Numbered from the stretch's first letter, positions 8,427-18,210 are shown. The stretch is DNA of 64,000 bases from Burkholderia pyrrocinia (GCF_001028665.1 NZ_CP011503.1:3410001-3474000); one strand, 5' to 3'. Notes: a model not told the origin generated them from the sequence alone. Numbers and translations: made by a program.

Positions 8427-9599
8427 TCAGCGGCGTTCGTTGGCCTGCGGATCGGCTGCGGTGTTGGCCGCCGTGCTGGCGGCAGGCGGCCGTGCGTGCG
8501 GCCGTTCGGGATTCGGCGCGTCCGGCGCGGAATCGTGCGGATACAGCTCCATCCGGCTGCGCGGCAGGCATTGCGGATAGCGATCCTGCAGGTACGCGAT
8601 CAGCCCTTCGCGCACGCGGCAGCGCAGATCCCAGCACGACGACGAATCGGCCGCGCTGACGAGCGCGCGCAACTGCATTGCACGCTCCGTCGCGTCGGTC
8701 ACCTGCAGCACCTGCACGCGGCCGTCCCACTCGGGCGCCGCATGGACGAGCCGCGCGAGCTCCTCGCGCAGCGGCGCGAGCGGCGTGCGATAGTCGACCG
8801 ACAGGTAGACCGTGCCGATGATCTCCGAGCTGCTGCGCGTCCAGTTCGTGAACGGGTTCTCGATGATCCACTGCAGCGGCACGACGAGGCGCCGCTGGTC
8901 CCACAGCCGCACCGACACGAACGAACCGGTGATTTCCTCGATGCGCCCCCACTCGCCCTGGATCACGACCACGTCGTCGAGCCGGATCGGCTGCGTGAGC
9001 GCGATCTGCAGCCCGGCAATCAGGTTGCCGAGCACCGGCCGCGCGGCGATGCCGGCGACCAGGCCCGCGACGCCGGCCGACGCCAGCAGGCTCGCACCCA
9101 CCTGGCGCACATTCGGGAACGTCATCAGCGCGGCGCCGGTGCCGATGATCACGATCAGCACCATCACGGTCCGCACGAGCACCCTGGCCTGCGTATGGAT
9201 GCGCCGCGCCTGGAGGTTGTCGGCCGTATCCATCGGATGCGCCTGGATGATCGCGTCGCCGACGCCGGCCGCGAGCCGCACCAGCAGCCACGTGAGCGAC
9301 ACGATGGAGCCGACCGCCGCCGCAGTGCGCATGCCGCGCACGAACGACATGCCGTCGTCGGCCTGGACCCACAGGAATTCGAGCGCCAGCAGCGCGAGCA
9401 CGACGAGCGACGACTTGTCGATGTAGCGCAGGATCGCGCTCATCAGCGGATACGGCTGCGCGACGCGCTTGACGATGCGGGCGCCGAGACGGTGCACGAT
9501 CGAAACGACCAGGACGACGATGACCGACACGGCCAGCGTGCCGAGCCACGAATGCAGCGGCGCATCGGCAATGCGCTGCAGTTCCTCGATTGAAATCAT
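8427..9599 (-). CDS. MscS-family mechanosensitive ion channel
   Basis: A 390-residue inner-membrane protein. Four to five hydrophobic segments lead into the pore-lining MscS helix, seen as the Gly/Ala-rich stretch LLASAGVAGLVAGIAARPVL followed by GNLIAGLQIAL. The cytoplasmic beta domain follows (RLDDVVVIQGEWGRIEEIT, then VPLQWIIENPFTNWTR). The C-terminal tail from about residue 350 is polar and low-complexity. Such channels release solutes on hypo-osmotic shock. The chosen ATG at 9599 gives a membrane-ready N-terminus. It lies 33 bp before the broken ATPase gene and may be cotranscribed with it. Confidence 0.87.
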   Translation of the reverse strand: MISIEELQRIADAPLHSWLGTLAVSVIVVLVVSIVHRLGARIVKRVAQPYPLMSAILRYIDKSSLVVLALLALEFLWVQADDGMSFVRGMRTAAAVGSIVSLTWLLVRLAAGVGDAIIQAHPMDTADNLQARRIHTQARVLVRTVMVLIVIIGTGAALMTFPNVRQVGASLLASAGVAGLVAGIAARPVLGNLIAGLQIALTQPIRLDDVVVIQGEWGRIEEITGSFVSVRLWDQRRLVVPLQWIIENPFTNWTRSSSEIIGTVYLSVDYRTPLAPLREELARLVHAAPEWDGRVQVLQVTDATERAMQLRALVSAADSSSCWDLRCRVREGLIAYLQDRYPQCLPRSRMELYPHDSAPDAPNPERPHARPPAASTAANTAADPQANERR

Positions 9600-9695
9600 C
9601 GGCGCCCGGGATGCTTCGGTTATGAGGCGCGCACGCCTCGTCCTGGATGCGTCGGCGACATCCGGGCAATGCACGCGCCCGGATACGGCGTCAGG

Positions 9696-10052
9696 TCAGT
9701 TGCCGCCCCTGCAGGGAAACGCCTTGCCGAGACCGAGCGACACCGCGGTGCTCGCGTTGTAGTCGGCCAGCTTCGGATTTTCCGCGATGTACTTGCGCAC
9801 CGCATCGGTCATCTGCTGCGCCCGGATGTCGGGCGGCAGGCAGAAATACTGGCCGACACGCGGCCCCGTGGTGCCGCCGATCGCGTCGATGGTGTTGTAG
9901 ACGCCGTCGGCGGCGCCTTCGATGTAGGCCGCGCACGACGCCCGCGACTTGACGTCCGTCTTCGCGCACAGCCGGTCGAGATCCGCGCCCGTGAAAGCCG
10001 CCGCCGACAACGGCACGGCAAACGCCGCGGCACAAAACATTGCGCGCAACAT
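9696..10052 (-). CDS. Secreted Rap1a/Tai-like small protein
   Basis: A 118-residue protein with an N-terminal signal peptide of about 19 residues (MLRAMFCAAAFAVPLSAAA). The mature part has four Cys (LCAK, SCAAYIEG, YFCLPP and FPCRGG). The pattern CxAYIEGxxDG..., then CLPPDI... and VRKYIAENP, resembles the Rap1a/Tai domain, whose founding members are immunity proteins to type VI amidase effectors. No effector or type VI gene lies nearby, so an immunity role is not supported by context. The start at 10052 was chosen because longer frames bury the signal peptide. Confidence 0.72.
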   Translation of the reverse strand: MLRAMFCAAAFAVPLSAAAFTGADLDRLCAKTDVKSRASCAAYIEGAADGVYNTIDAIGGTTGPRVGQYFCLPPDIRAQQMTDAVRKYIAENPKLADYNASTAVSLGLGKAFPCRGGN

Positions 10053-10171
10053 GGTGCTCCTTATGTCAATGCGGCCCGAGGCCGCCTGCTGCCTTGGCCG
10101 GCGCAGCGCCGGGGCGCACCGTGCCGGCCGGAAACCGGCCGGGCGCGCACCGGCCGCCGCACCGAAAACCG

Positions 10172-10879
10172 TCATTTTGCACTCTTTTGCGCATCTGCCG
10201 GCGCCGATGCACCGACGCGCACCGTCCGCTTGCTCAGGATGTCGGTCGCGTCCGGCGCCTTGTAGTGCTTCGCGAACTCGAGCGCGGTGATGCCGAGCTG
10301 GTTCTTCACCTGCGGATCGGCACCCTGGTCGAGCAGCAGCGTGACCGTCGACGCATGGTTGCCGCGCGCGGCCATCATCAGCGGCGTCGTGCCGTTCGGC
10401 GACGCAGTGTCGATATACGCGTCGTGGTCGAGCAGCACCTTGACGACCGCGTCCTGGCCGTTGGTCGCCGCGTAGTGCAGCGGCGCCCAGCCCTTCTTGC
10501 TGACTTCCGCGCCCTTGTCGATCAGCAGCTTGACGAGGTCGACGTCGCCGTTCAGCGACGCGAGCATCAGCGCGTTCTCGCCGGCCTTGTCTTCCTTCTC
10601 GAGGTCGACGTTCGGCGTCGTGGCGATCGCTGCCGCGACCTTGTCGGATTTCTCGCGCGCGGCGATCACGAGCAGCGGGTCGCCGTTCGGCGCGAGCGTG
10701 TTCGGATCGAGGCCGTTCTTGAGCTGCTTGCCGATGTCGGCGATGTCGTCGAACTTGACGGCCTTGACGATCGCGTCGAGCGACTCGGCATGCGCGCCGG
10801 CGGCGGCGAACAGGCCGCTCGCGACCAGCGCGGCGGCGACGAGTGCGCGTTTGGTCAGATGGTTGGTCGGCTTCGTCAT
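10172..10879 (-). CDS. Exported ankyrin-repeat protein
   Basis: A 235-residue periplasmic protein. Its signal peptide (about residues 1-31) ends in AGAHA before ES. Four to five ankyrin repeats follow, the clearest being ENALMLASLNGDVDLVKLLI, APLHYAATNGQDAVVKVLLD and TPLMMAARGNHASTVTLLLD. It is probably a protein-interaction module; the partner is unknown. It lies 43 bp downstream of tatD on the same strand, so cotranscription is likely. GGGAAGGAG precedes the ATG at 10879. Confidence 0.87.
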   Translation of the reverse strand: MTKPTNHLTKRALVAAALVASGLFAAAGAHAESLDAIVKAVKFDDIADIGKQLKNGLDPNTLAPNGDPLLVIAAREKSDKVAAAIATTPNVDLEKEDKAGENALMLASLNGDVDLVKLLIDKGAEVSKKGWAPLHYAATNGQDAVVKVLLDHDAYIDTASPNGTTPLMMAARGNHASTVTLLLDQGADPQVKNQLGITALEFAKHYKAPDATDILSKRTVRVGASAPADAQKSAK

Positions 10880-10922
10880 TGTTGTGGGCTCCTTCCCTGG
10901 GTTGTCGGCTGCGCGCGCGTCG

Positions 10923-11702
10923 TTAGCGGGCGATCTTGAACAGCCGGAAAAAGTTCTGCGTCGTCGCATCGGCGAGCGCCTCGACGGCGATCCCGCGCTC
11001 GGATGCGATAAAGCGTCCGACATGGCTGACGTACGCAGGTTCATTCGGCTTGCCGCGATACGGCACCGGCGCGAGGTACGGCGAGTCGGTCTCGATCAGC
11101 AGCCGGTCGAGCGGCACGCGCCGCGCGACGTCCTGCACGTCGGTCGCGCTCTTGAACGTGACGATGCCTGACAGCGAGATATGGAAGTTCTGCGCGAGCG
11201 CCTGCTCGGCGACGGGCCACGGCTCGGTGAAGCAGTGCATCACGCCGCCCGGCACGTCCGCGCGCTCCTCGGCCATGATCCGCAGCGTGTCCTCCGACGA
11301 CGACCGCGTGTGGACGATCAGCGGCTTCATCGTCGCGGTCGCCGCGCGGATGTGCGTGCGAAAGCGTTCGCGCTGCCATTCCATGTCTGCGATCGAGCGG
11401 CCTTCGAGACGGTAGTAGTCGAGGCCCGTTTCGCCGATCGCGACGACCTTCGGGTGCGCGGCCAGCTCGACGAGTTCCGCGAGCGTCGGCTCGCGTGCGT
11501 CCTCGTGATCCGGATGCACGCCGACCGACGCGTAGACGTTGTCGTACGCGTCCGCGATCGCAAGGACCTCGGGCAGCGTCTCGAAATCGACGGACACGCA
11601 CAGTGCGTGCGTGACGTCGTGCTCGCGCATGTTCTCGAGAACGGCCGGCAGGCGGTCGGCCAGGCCCTTGAAATTGATGTGGCAGTGAGAGTCGACGAAC
11701 AT
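10923..11702 (-). CDS. tatD: TatD-family metal-dependent DNase
   Basis: A 259-residue TIM-barrel metallohydrolase. Metal-binding residues are visible in order: DSHCHINF (HxH), AIGETGLDYYR (Glu), PLIVHTR (His), VMHCFTEP (His) and LIETDSPYLAP (Asp). Family members are 3'-5' exonucleases in DNA repair; this one is closest to the YcfH subgroup, which in many bacteria lies beside holB, as here. It is 141 bp downstream of holB on the same strand. Confidence 0.88.
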   Translation of the reverse strand: MFVDSHCHINFKGLADRLPAVLENMREHDVTHALCVSVDFETLPEVLAIADAYDNVYASVGVHPDHEDAREPTLAELVELAAHPKVVAIGETGLDYYRLEGRSIADMEWQRERFRTHIRAATATMKPLIVHTRSSSEDTLRIMAEERADVPGGVMHCFTEPWPVAEQALAQNFHISLSGIVTFKSATDVQDVARRVPLDRLLIETDSPYLAPVPYRGKPNEPAYVSHVGRFIASERGIAVEALADATTQNFFRLFKIAR

Positions 11703-11843
11703 CGTGGTTCCTGAATACGTAAGGCGGGCGCTCATGCGCTCGCCGGCGGGCGGCAACGGGCGGCGTTCGCGGGCCGGCCGGCCACGGTCGCGTCGCTGCG
11801 CGAACCGGTCATCGTTTCTCAACCCATAAGAAACAATGCCGGA

Positions 11844-12872
11844 TCACGCGAACATTTCCCGATACCCGAGAAACAATTCCTCGAATACGAGCCGCGCGTT
11901 CAGCGGATGGTTCTCGACCGTCCGCTGCCGCGTCACGGCTTTCATGAAGCGCGCGAACGCGTTCGCGTCGACCGACTCCGCGCAGCGCGCGAGCGCCGCC
12001 GCGTGCATCGGGAAGTAGCGCGGCGTGCCCGCCATCCGCTGCGCGAGCAGATCGTACAGCCAGCGCTGCAGCCAGCCCAGCACCAGCGGCACCGGCAGCT
12101 TCTGCAGCGTCTCGCCGCATGCGAACGGGTCGCACGCCGCACCGGCCGCGAGCTGCCCGAGCGTGTAGTCGCGCAGCGGGCGGTTCTCGTCGCTCGCGAG
12201 CGCCAGCGCGGCGAGCGGCGCGCCGCCGACTTCGGCGAGCAGCGCAGGCGCATGATCGACGCCCTGCGCCGCGAGCCACGCCGCGGCCGCGTCGGGCGCC
12301 GGCACGGTCATCGGCCACTGCCGGCAGCGGCTGATGATCGTCGGCAACAGGCGGTCGATGCGCGCCGACACGAGCAGGAACACGACGCCGGACGGCGGTT
12401 CCTCCAGCGTTTTCAGCAGCGCGTTCGACGCGGCGACGTTGAGCGCCTCGGCCGGATACAGCACGACGACGCGCGCGCCGCCGCGGTGCGAACCGACCCC
12501 GCAGAAGTCGAGCAGCGCGCGCACCTGCTCGATCTTGATTTCCTTGCTCGGCGCGCGCGTCTTCTTGCCGCCTTCGTCCGCGTCGGCCGGCTTCGCGTCG
12601 TCTGCGGCGCCCGGTGCTTCGCCGGCCAGCGCCTCGGGCAGCACGATCCGGTAGTCCGGGTGGTTGCCCTGCGAGAACCAGGTGCAGGCCGCGCAGGTGC
12701 CGCACGGCTCGCCGTTCGGCTGCGGCGATTCGCACAGGAAGCCCTGCGCGAGATGCTGCGCGAACTGCAGCTTGCCGATCCCGGCCTGGCCGTGCAGCAG
12801 CAACGCATGCGGCCATTGCGCGCGCAATTGCTGCAGGCGGTTCCAGTCGTCGGTCTGCCACGGATAGATCAT
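11844..12872 (-). CDS. holB: DNA polymerase III subunit delta'
   Basis: A 342-residue clamp-loader subunit. It shows the vestigial P-loop HGQAGIGKLQFA, four zinc-binding cysteines between about residues 50 and 66 (C, then CGTCAAC), and the SRC motif in LLPTIISRCRQW. TLEEPPSGVVFLL is the typical region before it. A charged insert near residues 95-115 (GEAPGAADDAKPADADEGGK) is longer than in E. coli. It lies 19 bp after tmk in the order mltG-tmk-holB-tatD, a common beta-proteobacterial arrangement. Confidence 0.92.
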   Translation of the reverse strand: MIYPWQTDDWNRLQQLRAQWPHALLLHGQAGIGKLQFAQHLAQGFLCESPQPNGEPCGTCAACTWFSQGNHPDYRIVLPEALAGEAPGAADDAKPADADEGGKKTRAPSKEIKIEQVRALLDFCGVGSHRGGARVVVLYPAEALNVAASNALLKTLEEPPSGVVFLLVSARIDRLLPTIISRCRQWPMTVPAPDAAAAWLAAQGVDHAPALLAEVGGAPLAALALASDENRPLRDYTLGQLAAGAACDPFACGETLQKLPVPLVLGWLQRWLYDLLAQRMAGTPRYFPMHAAALARCAESVDANAFARFMKAVTRQRTVENHPLNARLVFEELFLGYREMFA

Positions 12873-12891
12873 GTGGTGCGTTCCTTGCGGG

Positions 12892-13512
12892 TTACAGCGC
12901 GGCGAGCACGCGTTCGAGCTGCTGGCGAATCTCGGGGATCGACTGCGTCGCGTCGACGATCGCGAAGCGGTGCGGCGCCTCTTCCGCACGCCGCAGGTAT
13001 TCGCCGCGCGTGCGCGCGAAAAACGCGTCGGACTCGCTCTCGAACTTGTCGGGCATCCGCGCGGCGCCGCGGCGCTCGCTCGCGACCTGCGGCGCGACGT
13101 CGAACAGCACCGTGAGGTCGGGCTGGAAACCGCCCTGCACCCAGCGCTCGAGCGTCTCGAGCTTGTCGCGCGGCAGCCCGCGGCCGCCGCCCTGGTACGC
13201 GAACGTCGCGTCGGTGAAGCGATCGGACACGACCCAGTCGCCGCGCGCGAGCGCCGGCTCGATCACGAGCGCGAGATGCTCGCGGCGCGCGGCGAACATC
13301 AGCAGCGCTTCCGTCTCGAGATCCATCGGCTGGTTCAGCAGGATCTCGCGCAGTTTCTCGCCGAGCTGCGTGCCGCCCGGCTCGCGGGTGACGACGACCT
13401 GCCGGCCGGCCGCGGCCAGCTTGCCCTGGAGGCGTTCGCAGAACCATTGCAGGTGGGTGGTCTTCCCCGCCCCGTCGATGCCTTCGAACGTGATGAATTT
13501 ACCGCTCGCCAT
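12892..13512 (-). CDS. tmk: Thymidylate kinase
   Basis: A 206-residue enzyme phosphorylating dTMP to dTDP. The P-loop is [28 protein letters not shown] and [17 protein letters not shown] supply the DR(E/Y) and substrate-binding segments. The start codon overlaps the mltG stop by one base (TAATG), so translation is probably coupled. Confidence 0.95.
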   Translation of the reverse strand: MASGKFITFEGIDGAGKTTHLQWFCERLQGKLAAAGRQVVVTREPGGTQLGEKLREILLNQPMDLETEALLMFAARREHLALVIEPALARGDWVVSDRFTDATFAYQGGGRGLPRDKLETLERWVQGGFQPDLTVLFDVAPQVASERRGAARMPDKFESESDAFFARTRGEYLRRAEEAPHRFAIVDATQSIPEIRQQLERVLAAL

Positions 13513-14531
13513 TATTGACCTCGTATGTACTTGTCCACGGCCTTGTTGTGGTCGCCGAGCGTGTCCGAGAACACGCTCGTGCCGTCGCCCTTCGCGACGA
13601 AATAGAGCGCGCTCGTCGGTGCCGGATTGATCGCCGCCTGCAGCGCGGCGATTCCCGGCAACGCGATCGGCGTCGGCGGCAGGCCGCGTCGTGTGTAGGT
13701 ATTGTAAGGAGTGTCGGCCTGCAGGTCGCGCTTGCGCAGGCGGCCGTCGTACGCGTCGCCGAGCCCGTAGATTACCGACGGATCGGTCTGCAGCGGCATC
13801 CCGATGCGCAACCGGTTCGCGAACACGGCAGCAACGAACGCGCGGTCAGCCGCGTGGCCCGTTTCCTTCTCGACGATCGACGCGATCGTCAGCGCTTCGT
13901 AAGGCGACTTGTACGGCAGCCCCGGCACGCGCGCGGCCCAGGCCTCGTCGAGGCGCGTCTGCATCAGATGGTACGCGCGCCGGTAGATGTTCAGGTCGCT
14001 CGTGCCCTTGTCGAACAGGTAGGTGTCGGGGAAGAACAGCCCCTCGCCGCTGCCGCGCTGTACGGCGCTGTCCGACGCGCCGATCGCGCGCAGCAGCTCG
14101 GCGTCGCTCATGGCGGCCGTCGTGTGTGCGAGATCGGGATTCCCGTCGAGTTCCGCGCGCATCCGCTTGAAGGTCCAGCCTTCGATGACCGTCGCGACGT
14201 ACTCGTTAACGTCGCCGCGCGCGATCTTCTGCAGGACTTCATACGGCGTGATGCCCGTCTTGAATTCGTAGTTGCCGGACTTGAGCCGGCTCGACAGCCC
14301 GAGCACGCGCGTCATCGCGACGAAACCGAGCGGCTCGACCGGCACGCCGCCGCGCTTGAGCTGCAGCGCGACGCTCTTCACGGTGCTGCGCGGCTTGATC
14401 GTGACGTCGAGCGATGCCGAACCCAGCAGCAGCGGCCGGGTTGCCCAGTAATATCCGCCGCCCGCGCCGGCAGCGGCCACAACGACGGCCAGCGCCACGA
14501 TCGTCGCGGCGCATTTCTTCAGTAGGGACAT
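13512..14531 (-). CDS. mltG: Endolytic murein transglycosylase
   Basis: A 339-residue inner-membrane protein that cuts nascent glycan strands. One N-terminal membrane segment lies at about residues 8-30 and the rest is periplasmic. The catalytic region [13 protein letters not shown] contains the conserved Glu, followed by [20 protein letters not shown]. The ATG at 14531 was preferred to an in-frame one at 14630, which would put 33 hydrophilic residues before the membrane helix. It heads the mltG-tmk-holB operon and is divergent from ygfZ. Confidence 0.93.
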   Translation of the reverse strand: MSLLKKCAATIVALAVVVAAAGAGGGYYWATRPLLLGSASLDVTIKPRSTVKSVALQLKRGGVPVEPLGFVAMTRVLGLSSRLKSGNYEFKTGITPYEVLQKIARGDVNEYVATVIEGWTFKRMRAELDGNPDLAHTTAAMSDAELLRAIGASDSAVQRGSGEGLFFPDTYLFDKGTSDLNIYRRAYHLMQTRLDEAWAARVPGLPYKSPYEALTIASIVEKETGHAADRAFVAAVFANRLRIGMPLQTDPSVIYGLGDAYDGRLRKRDLQADTPYNTYTRRGLPPTPIALPGIAALQAAINPAPTSALYFVAKGDGTSVFSDTLGDHNKAVDKYIRGQ

Positions 14532-14556
14532 GGAAACGTGACTCAGGTAAGACCCA

Positions 14557-14562
14557 TATAAT
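14557..14562 (+). promoter_or_regulatory. Candidate minus-10 box for ygfZ
   Basis: A perfect TATAAT lies 47 bp before the ygfZ ATG in the 77-bp divergent gap with mltG. No good minus-35 lies 16-18 bp upstream, so it is only a candidate. Confidence 0.35.
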
Positions 14563-14608
14563 ACTTGTTCGCCTCCGTCAAAGTCAGGGTTGACTGTTCC
14601 CTCATTCC

Positions 14609-15643
14609 ATGAGCACACCGTTCGCTTCACCGGCTGCCCAGGCCGCCCCCGCCTCGCTCCCCGTATTCCCCCGCCCGTCCGCCGCCGATTTCGACGCGCC
14701 GGGCGCCTGCATGCCGCTGCCGCAGTTCGGCGTGATCGACGTAGCCGGCGACGACGCCGCGACGTTCCTGCACAGCCAGCTGACCAACGACATCGAGCAT
14801 CTCGATGCCGCGAGCGCGCGGCTGTCCGGCTATTGCTCGCCGAAGGGGCGCCTCCTCGGGTCGTTCCTCGCGTGGCGTGCCGGCCACGGCGTGCGCCTGC
14901 TGGTGTCGATGGACGTGCAGCCCGCCGTGCAGAAGCGGCTGTCGATGTTCGTGCTGCGCTCGAAGGCGAAGCTCACCGATGCGAGCGACGCGCTCGCCGT
15001 GGTCGGCTTCGCGGGCGACGTGCGCGACGCGCTGTCGGGCATCTTCGATGCACTGCCTGACGGCGTGCACGTGAAGGTCGACGGCCCGGCCGGCACGCTG
15101 ATCCGCGTGCCCGATGCGGCCGGCCGCAAGCGCTATCTGTGGATCGGCCCGCGCGCGGAAGTCGATGCACGCCTCGCCGCGCTCGCCGGCACGCTGCCGG
15201 TCGTGTCGCCGGCCGTGTGGGACTGGCTCGACGTTCGCGCGGGCGAGCCGCGCATCACGCAGCCGGCCGTCGAACAGTTCGTGCCGCAGATGGTCAACTT
15301 CGACGTGATCGGCGCCGTTAACTTCCGCAAGGGGTGTTACCCGGGCCAGGAAGTCGTCGCGCGCAGCCAGTACCGCGGCACGATCAAGCGCCGCACCGCG
15401 CTCGCGCACGTCGCCGGCGAGACCGATACCGTGCATGCCGGCGTCGAGCTGTTCCACAGCGACGATCCCGGCCAGCCGTGCGGGATGATCGTCAACGCGG
15501 CGGCCGCGCCCGCGGGCGGCGTCGACGCGCTCGTCGAGATCAAGCTCGCCGCGCTCGACAACGGCACCGTGCACCTCGGTTCGGCCGACGGCCCGGCGCT
15601 CGCGTTCGACGCGCTCCCGTACGCATGGCCGACGGAAGCGTGA
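14609..15643 (+). CDS. ygfZ: Folate-binding Fe-S cluster maintenance protein YgfZ
   Basis: A 344-residue GcvT-like protein that binds folate and supports iron-sulfur enzymes. The diagnostic motif KGCYPGQE is present near residue 240, with the Cys needed for activity. The N-terminal FGVIDVAGDDAATFLHSQL segment is typical. A 35-residue N-terminal extension, proline- and alanine-rich, precedes the domain. It is divergent from mltG, a pairing common in beta-proteobacteria. Confidence 0.92.
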   Translation: MSTPFASPAAQAAPASLPVFPRPSAADFDAPGACMPLPQFGVIDVAGDDAATFLHSQLTNDIEHLDAASARLSGYCSPKGRLLGSFLAWRAGHGVRLLVSMDVQPAVQKRLSMFVLRSKAKLTDASDALAVVGFAGDVRDALSGIFDALPDGVHVKVDGPAGTLIRVPDAAGRKRYLWIGPRAEVDARLAALAGTLPVVSPAVWDWLDVRAGEPRITQPAVEQFVPQMVNFDVIGAVNFRKGCYPGQEVVARSQYRGTIKRRTALAHVAGETDTVHAGVELFHSDDPGQPCGMIVNAAAAPAGGVDALVEIKLAALDNGTVHLGSADGPALAFDALPYAWPTEA

Positions 15644-15719
15644 CGCACTGACAACCCGTTCGCGCGCCGGCTCGCGAGTCGCAGCCGGCGCCCGATGTTT
15701 CCTGCGAGAGATTCGCCCG

Positions 15720-16565
15720 ATGTGTCTGATTGCCTTCGACTGGCAGCCTGATGCCGCCGCCGGTCCCGTCTTTACCCTGACCGCCAACCGCGACGAGTTC
15801 TTTCGCCGCACGAGCGCGCCGCTCACCTGGTGGGAGGATGTACCGGGCGTGCTGGCCGGCCGCGATCTCGAAGCGGGCGGCACGTGGCTCGGCGTATCGC
15901 GCGACGGCCGCTTCGCTGCGCTGACCAACTACCGCGCACCGTTCGACATCCGCGCCGGCGCGCCGACCCGCGGCAAGCTCGTGTCCGATTTCCTCCGCGG
16001 CCCGTCCGTCGCGCCGCTCGACTATCTCGGGCAGCTTGCCGAGCATGCGGCCGTGTACAACGGCTTCAACCTGCTCGTCGGCGACTGGAAGCGGCGCGAA
16101 CTCGCGTGGTTCTGCAACCGTGCGCCCGAGGGCGAGAGCGCCGTCGCCGCGCCCGTCGCGATCGCGCCCGGCGTGCACGCGTTGTCGAATGCGCGGCTCG
16201 ATACGCCCTGGCCGAAAGTGGTGCGCAAGCGCGCGGAGCTCGGCACGCTGCTCACCGACAATCCGACCCCGTCGCTCGACGAACTGATCGATCTGATGCG
16301 CGACCCGCATGTCGCGGACGACGACGCGCTGCCGCACACCGGCATTCCGATCGAGCGCGAGCGCGCGCTGTCGGCCGCGTTCATCGAGACGCCCGAGTAC
16401 GGCACGCGCGGCACGACTGCGCTGCGCGTCACGATGAAGGAAGGCGTGTGGCTGACGGTCGAGATCAAGGAGCGCTGCGACGACGACGGTTCGCACCGTA
16501 CCGTCCGCCCGGGCGCGTTCGAGCGCGCGTTCACGTTCGACCTCGACGCAACGCGACCGCGCTGA
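15720..16565 (+). CDS. NRDE (TANGO2-like) family protein
   Basis: A 281-residue protein starting MCLIAFDW, with the family's signature TANRDEFFRR. GTWLGVSRDGRFAALTNYR and RGKLVSDFL follow. The Cys at position 2 sits where N-terminal nucleophile enzymes carry theirs, but no catalytic activity has been firmly assigned to the family. Human TANGO2 has been linked to lipid or heme metabolism. The gene begins 76 bp after ygfZ and may be read through from it. Confidence 0.85.
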   Translation: MCLIAFDWQPDAAAGPVFTLTANRDEFFRRTSAPLTWWEDVPGVLAGRDLEAGGTWLGVSRDGRFAALTNYRAPFDIRAGAPTRGKLVSDFLRGPSVAPLDYLGQLAEHAAVYNGFNLLVGDWKRRELAWFCNRAPEGESAVAAPVAIAPGVHALSNARLDTPWPKVVRKRAELGTLLTDNPTPSLDELIDLMRDPHVADDDALPHTGIPIERERALSAAFIETPEYGTRGTTALRVTMKEGVWLTVEIKERCDDDGSHRTVRPGAFERAFTFDLDATRPR

Positions 16566-16581
16566 ACACGCATTCCCCGCG

Positions 16582-17022
16582 CTACGGCGCGCGCGTCATC
16601 TCGACGTGCGGCACGCCGGCTTCGACGAACGGTTCGCCGACCGCCGCGAAGCCGTGCCGCACATAGAACGACACCGCCGAATCCTGCGCGTAGAGCCGCA
16701 CGACGGTTTCGCCGCGGCGCCGCGCGCCATCGAGCAGCGCGTTCAGCACGGCCGTCCCGACGCCCTGCCCGCGCGCGTCGGCCAGCACGGCGACGCGGCC
16801 GATCGTGCCGGACGGCAGCAGCCTCCCCGTCGCGACCGCGCGGCGTATTCCCGTCGCCGCGTCGATCCGGTACGCGACCGCATGGAGCGATAGCGGATCG
16901 TCGTCGTCGAGTTCCCATTCCGGCGGAATCTGCTGCTCGCGCACGAATACCGCGTCGCGAATCCGCGCAGCGTCGCCGCCCAGTACCGTCCAGTCGCCCG
17001 TTTCCACCACGCCGTCCGTCAT
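16582..17022 (-). CDS. GNAT-family N-acetyltransferase
   Basis: A 146-residue acetyltransferase. The acetyl-CoA-binding loop is VAVLADARGQGVGTAVLNAL (R/Q-x-x-G-x-G/A). RLYAQDSAVSFYVRHGF is the typical C-terminal part. The opening IRDAVFVREQQIPPEWELDD is typical of ElaA/YjcF-like members. The substrate is unknown. The ATG at 17022 was chosen; one at 17046 would add eight residues. It lies 28 bp after the esterase gene on the same strand. Confidence 0.85.
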   Translation of the reverse strand: MTDGVVETGDWTVLGGDAARIRDAVFVREQQIPPEWELDDDDPLSLHAVAYRIDAATGIRRAVATGRLLPSGTIGRVAVLADARGQGVGTAVLNALLDGARRRGETVVRLYAQDSAVSFYVRHGFAAVGEPFVEAGVPHVEMTRAP

Positions 17023-17050
17023 CGCAGCCCTCCATGCGGCGCGCACGCCG

Positions 17051-18010
17051 TCAAACGTCGTCGAATGCGGCCTTCAGCGCCGCGACGGCATCGGCATGCG
17101 CGGCCCGCACCTCGGGCACGTAGCCGCCCATCTTGAAGAATTCATGGATCATCCCCGGATAACAGACCAGCGTAACCGCATTGCCGGCCGCGCGCAGCTT
17201 GTCCGCGTACGCGGCGCCCTCGTCGCTCAGCGGATCGTATTCGGCCGTCGCGATCCATGCCGGCGCGACGCCGGCGAACGACGGCGCGTCGCGCGTGCCG
17301 TCGAGCGGCGCGAAGCGCCAGTCGTCGCGGTCCGCCGGATCGCGCACGTATTGCGTGAAGAACCACTGGATCGTGTCCTGCGGCAGCAGGTAGCCGTTCG
17401 CGAGCCGTGCGTGCGATTCGGTGTCCTGGTAACCCGACACGCCCGGATAGATCAGCATTTGAAGCGTCAGGCGAATGCCTGCGTCGCGCGCGAGCACCGC
17501 GCAGACGGTCGCGAGCGTGCCGCCCGCGCTGTCGCCGCCGACCGCCAGCCGCGCGGCGTCGATGCCGAACGCGGCAGCCTCGCGATGCAGCCAGCGCAAC
17601 GCGTCGTCGGCGTCGTTCACCGCGGTCGGAAACCTGTGTTCGGGCGCGAGCCGGTAGCCGACCGACAGCACCGCGCATTGCGCATCGTGCGCGAACATCC
17701 GGCACAGCGCATCGTGCGTGTCGACGCTGCCGACCGTGAAGCCGCCGCCGTGGTAGTAGACGAGCGCGGGCAACGGCTCCGCGAGGCTCGGCTCGACCGG
17801 CAGGTACAGCCGCGCGCCGATCGTGCGCCCGTCGCGCGTCGGCACGACGCATTCCTCGACCGAATGCATCGGCGCCGGCGCGACGTCGAGGATCGGCGCG
17901 CTCTTCTCGTACGCGGCGCGCGCCTGCTGCGGCGTCTGGTGGTGATAGGACGGACGTTTCGCGCGCTCGATCATGTCGAGCACCTGGGCGATCTTCGGAT
18001 TCAGCGGCAT
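17051..18010 (-). CDS. Alpha/beta hydrolase, hormone-sensitive-lipase family
   Basis: A 319-residue carboxylesterase. The oxyanion motif is YYHGGGFTVG, the nucleophile elbow GGDSAGG, the acid in ATAEYDPLSDEG and the His in YPGMIHEFF, completing the triad. No signal peptide is seen, so it is cytosolic. Members hydrolyse short-chain esters; the natural substrate is unknown. The ATG at 18010 (MPLNPKIAQVL) fits the family; an upstream in-frame start at 18049 is possible. Confidence 0.9.
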   Translation of the reverse strand: MPLNPKIAQVLDMIERAKRPSYHHQTPQQARAAYEKSAPILDVAPAPMHSVEECVVPTRDGRTIGARLYLPVEPSLAEPLPALVYYHGGGFTVGSVDTHDALCRMFAHDAQCAVLSVGYRLAPEHRFPTAVNDADDALRWLHREAAAFGIDAARLAVGGDSAGGTLATVCAVLARDAGIRLTLQMLIYPGVSGYQDTESHARLANGYLLPQDTIQWFFTQYVRDPADRDDWRFAPLDGTRDAPSFAGVAPAWIATAEYDPLSDEGAAYADKLRAAGNAVTLVCYPGMIHEFFKMGGYVPEVRAAHADAVAALKAAFDDV

Positions 18011-18161
18011 CGGTGAGAACGACGCCTGCGCGGCGCCGTGAACGGACAAGCGTCACATGATGCCACGCCCGCGTCCGGCCAGCGCTACGCGCGGCTGCGT
18101 GTCGAAATCCCGGCCCCTCGGTGTCCTGTGACGCGCATCCGGCACGCAATCCCGCGCCGCC

Positions 18162-18198
18162 AAACAAAACGGCCCTGCCTGTGAAGAGGCAGGGCCGT
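18162..18198 (-). terminator. Terminator after the thioesterase gene
   Basis: A perfect 12-bp stem (18169-18180 ACGGCCCTGCCT with 18187-18198) and 6-nt loop. On the minus strand it is followed by TTTTGTTT. Confidence 0.88.
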
Positions 18199-18210
18199 GC
18201 GTCCGGGCGC

